From NCBI GenBank assembly GCA_004557245.1, contig SFEL01000020.1, forward strand, positions 1 through 35,961: 35,961 nt of DNA, given 5' to 3'. The stretch is from Clostridiales bacterium. GTDB taxonomy: Bacteria > Bacillota > Clostridia > Christensenellales > CAG-138. This document shows positions 7,463 through 15,258 of the stretch, piece by piece; the first letter of the stretch is position 1, and every line of letters begins with the position of its first letter. Under the pieces are notes generated by a model. The model saw only the letters and a list, made by a program, of their open reading frames with translations, was not told where the DNA came from and made no database searches. The position numbers and the translations under genes were made by a program.

Positions 7463-8092
7463 TTATATTTCGTCCTTTTTCATATAGCCTGTGCCGATTG
7501 TCACGGGGGTACAGCGGCCGTCGGACCTTTCGGTCACTTCCTTCATAAATTTAAGGAGGTTTGCGTCCTCCACCGCAGCGGTGACGACCACGTTTTCCGC
7601 AAAGGCAACGTTCTGTACCTCCGCATTGGCCCGTATAAAGCCCTCCAGCGTGCCGTAGCGGGAATAGTCCATGGGTATATCCAGTATGGTGCCGGGCAGG
7701 TAGCTTACCATGCCGGCCTTGGTCACGGCGTCCGCAGCGGACTTGGAATATGCCCTGACCAGCCCCCCTGCGCCCAACAGTATGCCGCCGAAATAGCGGG
7801 TGACTACGCATAGCACGTTGGTGAGCCCCTTGCCGGTCAGCACGTCCATTATGGGCTTGCCCGCGGTACCGCCCGGCTCGCCGTCGTCCGAGAACCTTGC
7901 GGCAGCGGCGGTCTCGCCTATGCGGTAGGCAAAGCAGTTGTGGGTGGCGTCCCAGTGCCTTTTTCTGATATCACTCAGCAGGCAAAGCGCTGCTTCCTCG
8001 CTATCCACGGGAAAGCAGCGGCCTATGAACCTTGAACGGTTTACTGTGTACTCAGTTTCTGAGCATTGTTTTACGCTTTTGTAGGGCTTCAT
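7463..8092 (-). CDS. yigZ: YigZ/IMPACT family protein
   Basis: A 209-residue protein of the YigZ/YvyE (UPF0029, IMPACT N-terminal) family. The diagnostic sequence is the FSDDGEPGGTAGKPI block near residue 67, preceded by RSRFIG near the N-terminus and followed by VTRYFGGILLGAGGLVRAY. The C-terminal 70 residues form the smaller ferredoxin-like domain. Bacterial members are soluble and their exact function is unsettled; the eukaryotic relative regulates the Gcn2 kinase. The start codon lies nine bases after the tyrS stop on the same strand, and the weak AAGG site sits inside the tyrS end, so the two genes are likely co-transcribed and translationally linked. Length is normal for the family. Confidence 0.93.
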   Translation of the reverse strand: MKPYKSVKQCSETEYTVNRSRFIGRCFPVDSEEAALCLLSDIRKRHWDATHNCFAYRIGETAAAARFSDDGEPGGTAGKPIMDVLTGKGLTNVLCVVTRYFGGILLGAGGLVRAYSKSAADAVTKAGMVSYLPGTILDIPMDYSRYGTLEGFIRANAEVQNVAFAENVVVTAAVEDANLLKFMKEVTERSDGRCTPVTIGTGYMKKDEI

Positions 8093-8101
8093 TAATTAAA
8101 A

Positions 8102-9328
8102 TTACGCCTTGACTACCCGGACAAAGCCCTTCTTGCCCTTCTTTATTACTACACCCTCGGAGAGGTCCGCCTCGTTTACGGTGGCGTAAACGTCGGTGAC
8201 CTTTTCGTTGCCTACCAGCACTGAGCCTGCTTCTATCAGGCGGCGGGCGTCGGACTTGCTCTTGGAAAGCTTGCCCATGACCAGCAGGTCGGTTACCTTC
8301 AGACCGGTAGCCTCTATGTCCGCGGGGGTAAGCGCAATGGTGGGGATATTGGAAAGGTCGCCGCCGCCGCCGAAAAGCGCTTCCGCAGCCTGCCTGGCCT
8401 TGCCGGCCTCTTCCTCGCCGTGTACCTGAGCGGTAAGGGTATATGCCAATACCTTCTTGGCGTTGTTCAGCGCGGCGCCGCCCTCGGCGCAAAGAGAGCG
8501 TATCTCGTCCATGGGTATGAAGGTGAGCAGGCGCAGGCACTTTTCCACGTCCGCGTCGTCTATATTGCGCCAGTACTGATAGAAATCGTATACGCTGGTC
8601 TTGTTGGGGTCGAGCCACAGGGCGCCCTTCTCGGTCTTACCCATCTTCTTTCCCTCGCTGGTGGTGAGGAGGGAGGTGGTGAGGCAGTATGCGGGCTTCT
8701 GTTCCTTCTTGCGGATAAGCTCTACGCCGCCCAGCATGTTGCTCCACTGGTCGTCGCCGCCCATCTGTAGCACGCAGCCGTACTTGCGGTTGAGCTCAAG
8801 AAAGTCGTAGCCCTGAAGCAGCATATAGCCCATCTCGAAGAAGGTGAGGCCCTTTTCCATGCGCTGCTTGTAGCACTCGAAGGTGAGCATGCGGTTTACG
8901 GAATATTGGGTGCCTATGTCCCGCATGAAATCGAGGAAGTTGAGGTTGCGGAGCCAGTCGGCGTTGTTGGCGATTATGGCCTTGCCGTCAGAGAAGTCTA
9001 TAAGGCGGGCCATCTGCTTCTGAAAACAGGTGGCGTTGTGGTCTATCTCCTCAGTAGTCATCATGCGGCGCATGTCGCTCTTGCCGGAGGGGTCGCCTAT
9101 GCAGGCGGTACCGGCGCCCAGAAGGACTATGGGAAGATGGCCTGCACGCTGCATGTGGGCCATTGTCATCAGTGCTACATAGTGACCGATATGCAGGCTG
9201 TCGGCAGTAGGGTCATAGCCGATATAAAAGGCTACCTTTTCCTTTCCCAGGAGCTCGCGAAGCTCTTCGGGGTGGGAACACTGCTTAAGGAAACCTCGTT
9301 CGGCCAGTATATCGTATACGTTTGTCAT
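8102..9328 (-). CDS. tyrS: Tyrosyl-tRNA synthetase
   Basis: A 408-residue class I aminoacyl-tRNA synthetase that attaches tyrosine to tRNA-Tyr. The ATP-binding HIGH signature appears as SLHIGHYVAL near residue 45. The KMSKS loop appears as KKMGKTEKG near residue 235, the form usual in this subfamily. The anticodon-binding helical part follows, and an S4 RNA-binding domain closes the protein (about residues 340-408, ADIEATGLKVTDLLV through VRVVKA). An AAAGGAG site lies about 9 bases ahead of ATG. The gene leads a two-gene unit with yigZ. A TATAAT element sits only about 20 bases upstream of the start codon, and no T-box leader is visible in the gap to spoIIE. Confidence 0.97.
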   Translation of the reverse strand: MTNVYDILAERGFLKQCSHPEELRELLGKEKVAFYIGYDPTADSLHIGHYVALMTMAHMQRAGHLPIVLLGAGTACIGDPSGKSDMRRMMTTEEIDHNATCFQKQMARLIDFSDGKAIIANNADWLRNLNFLDFMRDIGTQYSVNRMLTFECYKQRMEKGLTFFEMGYMLLQGYDFLELNRKYGCVLQMGGDDQWSNMLGGVELIRKKEQKPAYCLTTSLLTTSEGKKMGKTEKGALWLDPNKTSVYDFYQYWRNIDDADVEKCLRLLTFIPMDEIRSLCAEGGAALNNAKKVLAYTLTAQVHGEEEAGKARQAAEALFGGGGDLSNIPTIALTPADIEATGLKVTDLLVMGKLSKSKSDARRLIEAGSVLVGNEKVTDVYATVNEADLSEGVVIKKGKKGFVRVVKA

Positions 9329-9336
9329 CGGGACAT

Positions 9337-9354
9337 ACTCCTTTGTATATTATA
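9337..9354 (-). promoter_or_regulatory. Close-set -10 element and ribosome binding site of tyrS
   Basis: On the minus strand TATAAT (9349-9354) is followed almost at once by AAAGGAGT and the tyrS ATG. Transcription from here would begin at or just before the ribosome binding site. The -35 region is poor. Confidence 0.45.
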
Positions 9355-9402
9355 TAAGCATAAAAATTTTACCATACAACAACAGCCTATTCAAGTACAG
9401 CC

Positions 9403-9426
9403 GGGCAAAACATAACTTGTTTTGTT
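9403..9426. repeat. GGGCAAAAC hairpin, copy 1 (upstream of spoIIE)
   Basis: GGGCAAAAC is followed after seven bases by GTTTTG, giving CAAAAC/GTTTTG arms. A near-identical element occurs just after the spoIIE stop codon. The pair brackets the gene; the role is unknown. Confidence 0.4.
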
Positions 9427-9524
9427 ACGACACTTTACGCGCCCCAAAACCGACAGCATAGTACAACGCCCAACGGTTATTATATGCGTGAAACAACCCA
9501 TCCATGCAGGGAGGTGAAGGGGGC

Positions 9525-11255
9525 ATGGCGCGGCCTGCACAGATGATAAAAAAATACGCGGCGGGGGTGGATATAAATGCCGCGGATATCCTATGGGCCC
9601 TGCTGTGCGCCCTGCTCTCCTCCTGCGGCACCGGAAGCCTTGCGCCTCTTGGCCCTGCGGCCATATGCGCGGGAATGCTCACAGGTATGGGAAGCCGGGC
9701 ATTCCTGGGGGCGGTGATAGGCAGCGCTGCCGCATACCGCTGGGCGGGACTTGCCCACAGTCTGGTGTTTGCCGCCCTTTGCCTCATATGGGGTGGGCCA
9801 ATGAGAAAAAGACGCAGGGACAAGCCCGTGCTGCTCATATCTGCCGGCGTGCTTATAGCGCCGATATTTTATATAGATTCACTTGACGCCGCCATGACGG
9901 GCCTGGGACAGCTGTCCGCAAGCCTTTTCTTTTCCGCGGTGTTTTACAGGGCGGCGGTGGCCTTGAACAGGGCCCACTTGGGACGGGGCATAGGCGAGCG
10001 GGACATGACTGCGCTGTTCCTTACGGCGGGGGCCTGCTGTGCCGCGGCGGCGCCATACTGCATGCGGGGAGTCAGTCTGGGCGGCATATTCGCGGCGTTT
10101 ACTGCCCTCATACTGAGCGGCAGCGTTGGCATATACGCCGTAGCGTGCGCTGCGGTAGCGGGAGCCGGAGCTGCAATAGGCGGGGGAAGCGTGGCCTTCG
10201 CGGGGGCGGTGGTCATAGGGGCGCTCAGCGCCTCGGCATTGCGCAAGGGCAAAAAGATGGGCGTGTGCTGCGGCTTCTTAGGCGTGTGCCTGGTGTGCGC
10301 ATATTTTGGCGACTGCGAGCTGACACATGGCATAGAAGCGACGATAGCCACCATACTGTATGTCGCTATACCAAATAAAAAGCTCAAGCAGTTAGCCGAT
10401 TTATTCGAAATGCAGGAGCAGGAGGCGGAAAGGCGGCTGGACAGCCTTAAAAGCCGGGTGAAGGAGACGGCGGAGGTATTGGACAGGGTGTCCAGCCTGT
10501 TTGAGGCCAGCCCGGAAAGCGAGCTGGAGCTGTTTGCGGGAAGGCAGCTCCGCTGCATGAGCGAGGCAATGGTCAACATACCTGATGAGGGGGAGCGGCG
10601 GTATACGCTGTGCTGCGGAACTGCCGTAAGGCCCAAGCAGGGTGTACGGGAGGCGGGGGACAGCATAGCCATCCGCGATACCGGCAAGGGGAAGCTGGTA
10701 ATACTATCGGACGGCATGGGCAGCGGCCCGGTAGCCCGCCGCGAAAGCCAGACGGCTGCCGGGCTTGCGGGAGACCTGATGAGCATAGGGGTGAATGAGC
10801 TGGACGCGCTGGACTGCGTGAACAGGCTGCTGATGTACAAGAGCGAATACGACATGTATGCAACCATAGATGCCTTCGCCTTTGACTGCGAGAGCGGCAT
10901 GGGACGGTTTTTGAAGCTGGGCGCGCCGCCCAGCTATATACTTCGCCGGGGCGAGGTGATAGAGCTAAGGGCGGAGACGCTGCCCATAGGCATAATAAAG
11001 GGGGCTGCGCCCGCCAGGCAGGAGCTGGAACTGTCTGAAGGGGACAGGATAATAATGGCTACCGACGGCGTGACGGACGCGCTTGGGGAATCCATGGCGG
11101 AGCATATTGCGGCGCTGTACGAATGTAAAGATCCCGAAAAGATGGCGGAGGAGCTCATAGCGCTTTCGTCAGGAGAAGGGAAAATAAATGACGACATGAG
11201 CGTGGCCGTAGCGCTGGTGCAAAAGGAGAAAAAGGGCAGGAAAACGGAAGTGTAG
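9525..11255 (+). CDS. spoIIE: Stage II sporulation protein E-like membrane phosphatase, short form
   Basis: A 576-residue protein with about eight to ten hydrophobic segments in residues 1-285, a charged coiled linker (about 290-340, EMQEQEAERRLDSLKSRV) and a C-terminal PP2C phosphatase. The phosphatase shows ILSDGMGSG, ATDGVTDALGE and NDDMSVAV, the metal-binding acidic positions. In sporulating Firmicutes SpoIIE dephosphorylates SpoIIAA to release sigma-F in the forespore. The Bacillus protein is about 830 residues; here the central region between membrane and phosphatase parts is reduced to about 60 residues. The start is ATG 9525, eight bases after GGGAGGTG; an upstream in-frame ATG at 9504 precedes that site. 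The gene stands alone between tyrS (divergent) and a LOG gene. A paralogous SpoIIE-like phosphatase rather than the main SpoIIE cannot be excluded. Confidence 0.85.
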   Translation: MARPAQMIKKYAAGVDINAADILWALLCALLSSCGTGSLAPLGPAAICAGMLTGMGSRAFLGAVIGSAAAYRWAGLAHSLVFAALCLIWGGPMRKRRRDKPVLLISAGVLIAPIFYIDSLDAAMTGLGQLSASLFFSAVFYRAAVALNRAHLGRGIGERDMTALFLTAGACCAAAAPYCMRGVSLGGIFAAFTALILSGSVGIYAVACAAVAGAGAAIGGGSVAFAGAVVIGALSASALRKGKKMGVCCGFLGVCLVCAYFGDCELTHGIEATIATILYVAIPNKKLKQLADLFEMQEQEAERRLDSLKSRVKETAEVLDRVSSLFEASPESELELFAGRQLRCMSEAMVNIPDEGERRYTLCCGTAVRPKQGVREAGDSIAIRDTGKGKLVILSDGMGSGPVARRESQTAAGLAGDLMSIGVNELDALDCVNRLLMYKSEYDMYATIDAFAFDCESGMGRFLKLGAPPSYILRRGEVIELRAETLPIGIIKGAAPARQELELSEGDRIIMATDGVTDALGESMAEHIAALYECKDPEKMAEELIALSSGEGKINDDMSVAVALVQKEKKGRKTEV

Positions 11256-11277
11256 GGCAAAACTGATTTGTTTTGCT
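11255..11277. repeat. GGGCAAAAC hairpin, copy 2 (downstream of spoIIE)
   Basis: GGGCAAAAC, six bases, GTTTTGC: perfect GCAAAAC/GTTTTGC arms starting on the last base of the spoIIE stop codon. No T-run follows, so it is a poor terminator. It matches the element upstream of spoIIE. Confidence 0.4.
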
Positions 11278-11316
11278 GCAATAAGTGTATTAAAAGTGAA
11301 TTTTCATGGAAAGCTA

Positions 11317-11345
11317 TTTATTTATCAAACATCAAATGGTATAAT
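11317..11345 (+). promoter_or_regulatory. Probable promoter of the LOG-family gene
   Basis: A consensus TATAAT (11340-11345) has a weak TTTATT 17 bases upstream. It stands about 36 bases ahead of the likely GTG start of the next gene. Confidence 0.4.
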
Positions 11346-11381
11346 TAGCCGCCGGCATTTGAGAAAGGGCGGGTGATTTTC

Positions 11382-11987
11382 GTGAAAAATCTTTGCGTTT
11401 TCGGTGCTTCCTGCTCAAATATAGACAGTGAGTTTCTTAACGCGGCCTATACGCTGGGTCAGGTGATGGCACAGCGGGGAATAGGCCTGGTTTTTGGCGG
11501 CGGCAACACCGGCCTCATGGGCGCGGCTGCCCGCGGCGTACATGACGGCGGCGGCAGGATAACCGGCGTAATACCGGAAAAGCTGAACAGGCCCGGAGTT
11601 GCGTACCCATTCTGCGGCCAGCTGATAGTAACGCCGGATATGCATACACGAAAGGCCAGGATGGAGGAACTGAGCGACGGTTTTATAGCCCTCCCCGGCG
11701 GATACGGCACGCTGGAGGAGCTTATGGAGGTGCTGACGCTGAATCAGCTTGGTTATATAAGCGCGCCTGTGGTAATATTGAATACAAGGGAATACTATTC
11801 CGACCTCATTGCGCAGCTGAGGGAATGCGTGAATGAGGGCTTTACGGCGGCTCCCTGTCTGGATATTTTTTCCGTAGCGGGAACGCCTGAAGAAGCGGTC
11901 CGGCTTGCACTTAACAAAGAGCGGCCGGATATACCGGATAAGCTTGCTGACGCCATTCGCTTTGCGGCTGGAGAAACGGGACGATAG
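11382..11987 (+). CDS. LOG-family nucleotide 5'-monophosphate phosphoribohydrolase (TIGR00730)
   Basis: About 201 residues with a Rossmann-like fold. Family signatures are CVFGAS at the N-terminus, FGGGNTGLMGA near residue 46, a MHTRKARMEE segment near residue 90 and LPGGYGTLEEL near residue 107. Characterised relatives cleave cytokinin riboside 5'-monophosphate or other nucleoside monophosphates to the free base and ribose phosphate; the bacterial role is often nucleotide salvage. Two GTG codons can start it (11373 and 11382). I prefer the second because it gives the usual MKNLCVFGAS beginning and has GGGCGGGTG seven to eight bases ahead. The stop codon touches the ATG of the next gene, so the pair is translationally coupled. 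The LOG assignment is firm, the substrate is not. Confidence 0.9.
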   Translation: MKNLCVFGASCSNIDSEFLNAAYTLGQVMAQRGIGLVFGGGNTGLMGAAARGVHDGGGRITGVIPEKLNRPGVAYPFCGQLIVTPDMHTRKARMEELSDGFIALPGGYGTLEELMEVLTLNQLGYISAPVVILNTREYYSDLIAQLRECVNEGFTAAPCLDIFSVAGTPEEAVRLALNKERPDIPDKLADAIRFAAGETGR

Positions 11988-12359
11988 ATGAAACACAACA
12001 TAATGGTATGCGTCACAGGGCCCAGGACCTGCGATAAGCTTATCGCCCGGGGCATGGAAAGAAGCGCCGACGCCGAGATACACGTGGTACACTGCGTGGA
12101 AACCGGCCGTAATTTTATGGGCACCCCCTTCGAAGGGGATGCGGTGGAGTATCTCTTTACTGCGGCGCAGCTGGCAGGGGCGGAGCTTATACTCCTACGG
12201 GCGGACAACGTGGACGACGCGCTGGTGGAATACGCCGAAAAGAACGGAATAGACATGATAATCATGGGAGCAAGCCCCATAAAATTGGACCACGAAACAA
12301 TAGTGACCCGGCTGCAGAGGCGGCTCCCCAATGTGGAATTTGATATAATAGGGCAGTAA
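11988..12359 (+). CDS. Universal-stress-protein-type (KdpD-like USP) domain protein
   Basis: A 123-residue stand-alone domain. It begins with an NIMVCVTGPRTCDKLI strand-loop-helix, has a VDDALVEYAEKNGIDMIIMGAS middle, and ends in a short basic helix and strand. The pattern matches the USP-like module found in KdpD sensor kinases, where the first strand is followed by a nucleotide-contacting loop. No kinase or membrane part is attached. Its ATG lies directly on the stop of the LOG gene (TAGATG), and GGAG sits within the end of that gene, so co-translation is likely. A perfect terminator follows the stop. Partner and signal are unknown. Confidence 0.75.
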   Translation: MKHNIMVCVTGPRTCDKLIARGMERSADAEIHVVHCVETGRNFMGTPFEGDAVEYLFTAAQLAGAELILLRADNVDDALVEYAEKNGIDMIIMGASPIKLDHETIVTRLQRRLPNVEFDIIGQ

Positions 12360-12368
12360 TAGTTCACA

Positions 12369-12394
12369 AATGACCGGAGCGCCGGTCATTTTTT
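12369..12394 (+). terminator. Rho-independent terminator of the LOG-USP pair
   Basis: Arms AATGACCGG and CCGGTCATT around AGCG, followed by T-rich sequence. It separates the pair from pepF. Confidence 0.92.
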
Positions 12395-12456
12395 ATGATA
12401 TAATAAAATTAAAGCAATATGGCAAAATAGATTTAAAGCGCAAAGGAGACAAATAT

Positions 12457-14250
12457 ATGGCGGCTGAGCTCAAGGCACGTAAGGATATGGACAAAAGGTA
12501 TATGTGGGATCTTACCCAGATATACAAGACCAACGAGAAATGGGAGAAGGCATTTGCGGAGCTGCAGGCCAGGATTCCTGAGGTGGGCAGGTACTCCGGC
12601 ACCATGGGTACCCCGGCTGGGGCAAAGGCGGCGCTGGACGGCTTTTACGACCTGGTTTACCAGTCCATGCTCATGTATCTTTATGCGGAACTCAACAAGT
12701 CGGGTGACAACGGCGACCCGGAGTACCAGGCCATGAACGAGCGGGCCATGATGCTGCTGGTGCAGCTGAACACCGCCGCAAGCTACATAACCCCCGAGCT
12801 TGCCACGCTCCCCACAGAGACCCTGCAGGCCTACCTTCATGCCCCGGAGCTGGAGCTGTACCGCCACCAGATAGCGGATATAATCCGCGTGCGCAAGCAT
12901 GTGCTCTCCCCTGAACAGGAAAAGATGCTCTCCATGCTGGCGGATGCGGCACAGACCCCGGACAACAGCTTTACCATGCTGGAGAGCGTGGATATGACCT
13001 TCCCCACCATAAGGGACGAAAATGGCGAGGAAGTGCAGCTCACCCACGGCAACTTCGGCGTGTACCGCGAGAGCGCCGACCGCCGGGTGCGCCAAGCCGC
13101 ATTCGAAAAGTATTTCGGCGAATTCAAGAAGTACATAAACACCTTTGCGGCCATGTACGGCGGCAGCGTGAAGTTCGACAATTACTTCGCTGACGTAAGG
13201 GGCCACGAGAGCGCCCTTTCCGCCGAGCTTTACGGCAACGACGTGCCGGTGGCGGTGTATGACAGCCTTATTGAGGCGGTGCATGAGGCGCTGCCCGCCA
13301 TGGGCAGGTATATCGCCCTCCGCAAGAAGGCGCTGGGCCTTGAGGAGCTGCATATGTATGACCTCTACAATCCTATGGTAGAGGACGCGGGCATGAAGTT
13401 CACCTTCGAGGAAGCAAAGGACATAGTAAAGAAGGCACTTGCCCCTCTGGGCGAGGAGTACGGCAGGCTTCTTGACAGGGCCTTCAGCGAGGGCTGGATA
13501 GACGTATATGAGAACAAGGGAAAGACCACCGGCGCATTCTCCTGCGGCGTTTACGGCGTACACCCCTATGTGCTGCTCAACTTCACCAACGAGCTGGACG
13601 ACGTGTTCACCCTTGCCCATGAGCTGGGCCATGCCATGCACTCATATAAGTCCGACCATGCCCAGGCTTTCGCCAACCACGATTATTCCATAATGGCGGC
13701 GGAGGTGGCCTCCACCGTAAACGAAGTGCTGCTGCTGAAGTACCTCATATCCAACGAGACCGACAAGAAGCGCAGGGCGTACCTGCTGAACCACTTTATA
13801 GAGGGCTTCCGCACCACCCTTTTCCGCCAGACCCTGTTCGCGGAATTCGAGAAGGAGACCCATGCCATGGCCCAGTCCGGCCAGCCCCTGACTGCCGACA
13901 GCATGAACGCACTTTACAGGCGGCTCAACGAGCTGTACTATGCCGGCGCGGTGGTTGATGAGCTTCAGGATATCGAGTGGGCCCGCATACCCCATTTTTA
14001 CAACGCCTTCTACGTATATCAGTACGCCACGGGCTATTCTGCGGCGGTGGCCATCGCCGATAGGATACTCGCCACCGGCGACGCCTCGGATTACCTCCGC
14101 TTCCTGACCACGGGCGGCAGCGACTACCCCATAAAGGAGCTGCGCATAGCAGGCGTCGATCTGGAGAAGCCCGAGGTAGTAAGCAATGCGCTGAAGGAGT
14201 TCGGCAACAGCGTGGACGAGCTGGAAAAGCTGCTGGGCCAGCTCAAATAA
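12457..14250 (+). CDS. pepF: Oligoendopeptidase F (M3B zinc peptidase)
   Basis: A 597-residue cytoplasmic zinc peptidase that cuts oligopeptides of moderate length. The HELGH zinc motif is at residues 388-392 in TLAHELGHAMHS, with the third ligand probably Glu416 in MAAEVAST. The helical N-terminal region (about 1-200) closes over the cleft, as in the M3 family. Length is typical. AAAGGAG stands seven to eight bases ahead of ATG 12457; a longer in-frame start at 12370 lies inside the preceding terminator and is rejected. The gene follows the LOG-USP terminator and is co-oriented with the acidic 104-residue gene 36 bases downstream. With the opp importer in the same window, a peptide-nutrition role is reasonable, though the two are not linked in one operon. 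Confidence 0.96.
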   Translation: MAAELKARKDMDKRYMWDLTQIYKTNEKWEKAFAELQARIPEVGRYSGTMGTPAGAKAALDGFYDLVYQSMLMYLYAELNKSGDNGDPEYQAMNERAMMLLVQLNTAASYITPELATLPTETLQAYLHAPELELYRHQIADIIRVRKHVLSPEQEKMLSMLADAAQTPDNSFTMLESVDMTFPTIRDENGEEVQLTHGNFGVYRESADRRVRQAAFEKYFGEFKKYINTFAAMYGGSVKFDNYFADVRGHESALSAELYGNDVPVAVYDSLIEAVHEALPAMGRYIALRKKALGLEELHMYDLYNPMVEDAGMKFTFEEAKDIVKKALAPLGEEYGRLLDRAFSEGWIDVYENKGKTTGAFSCGVYGVHPYVLLNFTNELDDVFTLAHELGHAMHSYKSDHAQAFANHDYSIMAAEVASTVNEVLLLKYLISNETDKKRRAYLLNHFIEGFRTTLFRQTLFAEFEKETHAMAQSGQPLTADSMNALYRRLNELYYAGAVVDELQDIEWARIPHFYNAFYVYQYATGYSAAVAIADRILATGDASDYLRFLTTGGSDYPIKELRIAGVDLEKPEVVSNALKEFGNSVDELEKLLGQLK

Positions 14251-14286
14251 TACAAACCAACGTATAATTATAAAGGAGATATATAC

Positions 14287-14601
14287 ATGACATACGATGT
14301 TGATCTTAATGAAATGAAAGCGTACATACTCAATAAGTTCAAGAACGAGGGCGATTTCGATTTTCTCAAGGAAGGCCTTATGGAGGAACTGGTGGACGAG
14401 ATGATGTCCGTGGATCAGGCCTATCTGGCCAAGCTTTCGGAGGACGACGATTACGAGGACGACGACGTATACGAGATGCTCATCGCCGCCCTTCAAAATA
14501 AATACCCAAACTACAAGATGTACGCCATGCGCCTTGCCGAGGACTATCTGGACTTCTCCGAGGAGTACCTCGTCAGCGTGGATGCGATAGAGTGGGAGTA
14601 A
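14287..14601 (+). CDS. Acidic small protein of unknown function
   Basis: A 104-residue, strongly acidic protein with AAAGGAG well placed before ATG. Three helical blocks are visible: YDVDLNEMKAYILNKF, LKEGLMEELVDEMMSVDQAY and a C-terminal VYEMLIAALQNKYPNYKMYA, separated by an EDDDYEDDD loop. No signal peptide, cysteine pair or catalytic motif is seen. It lies 36 bases behind pepF, perhaps in the same transcript, and ends before a terminator shared with the converging acetyltransferase gene. I do not recognise the family. Confidence 0.7.
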   Translation: MTYDVDLNEMKAYILNKFKNEGDFDFLKEGLMEELVDEMMSVDQAYLAKLSEDDDYEDDDVYEMLIAALQNKYPNYKMYAMRLAEDYLDFSEEYLVSVDAIEWE

Positions 14602-14618
14602 ACATACCGTATTTCCCC

Positions 14619-14655
14619 CTGCCCGGTATCAGAAAATCTGGCCGGGCAGCTTCTT
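14619..14655. terminator. Bidirectional terminator overlapping the end of the acetyltransferase remnant
   Basis: Arms CTGCCCGG (14619-14626) and CCGGGCAG (14642-14649) with a 15-base loop and CTTCTTTTTCT after it on the plus side. The stop codon of the converging minus-strand gene lies in the loop. Confidence 0.72.
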
Positions 14656-15248
14656 TTTCTCCTTTGGCGGGAAACGCGCCTCGAATGCTTCAAAGCCTTC
14701 GGGATCCCTTTCAGCCACAAAGTGGCTTTCGGGGTCGTGATAGGTGCCGGTTATGTTATCGAGAAAGCCGGCTTCCAGCTCCTTTATGAGGAAATATGGA
14801 ACTACCGTGTCATCGGGATCGGCATCGGCATAACGGATGCCTTTTGTGCTGGCCACGACAAAGCCGGACTTGCCGTAGAAGTCTATGTTGCCTGTGATGG
14901 CCAGCGCCTTTGCACCCATATTGCGGGCCTTTTCCATTGAGTAGTCCAGAAGCCGCTTGCCGTAGCCCTGCCGCTTGTACCCGGGGGCGATGCTGATGGG
15001 GCCGAAGGTCAGGCCTTGCCGCCGGAGGTCGTTATCTCGGAACGGGAGTACATGACGTGGCCTATCAGCTCACCGTCCTTTTCCATCACAAAATCCAGCT
15101 CAGGCACAAAGTCCGGCGCACTGCGATAGCAGTGCAGAACATAATGCTCTGTGCAGCCGGGGCGGTATACGTTCCAGAAGGATTCGCGCGTAAGGTTTTC
15201 TACGGCTCGGTAGTCGGCCGGGGTCTCGTTGCGTATTATTATATTCAT
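14629..15248 (-). pseudogene. GNAT-family N-acetyltransferase, broken by a frameshift
   Basis: Two minus-strand frames together spell one acetyltransferase. The first (15248 down to 15009) gives MNIIIRNETPADYRAVENL through GHVMYSRSEITTSGGKA and stops. The next frame, opening directly over that stop, continues LTFGPISIAPGYKRQGYGKR, the acetyl-CoA-binding strand and loop of the GNAT fold, and runs on through MEKARNMGAKALAITG to the end at 14629. The join fits loss of one base in the AAGGCCTGACC stretch near 15010. Without it the protein would be about 205 residues, normal for this GNAT group. The gene starts 10 bases after the rsgA stop and has an AAGGAT site, so it was the last gene of the tetR-rsgA operon. 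A sequencing error could mimic the break. Confidence 0.82.
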
Positions 15249-15258
15249 ATCTATATCC

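Noticed and set aside
12370..12456. Longer N-terminus for PepF
   Set aside because: The extension begins inside the preceding terminator, while ATG 12457 has an AAAGGAG site and gives the normal family start.
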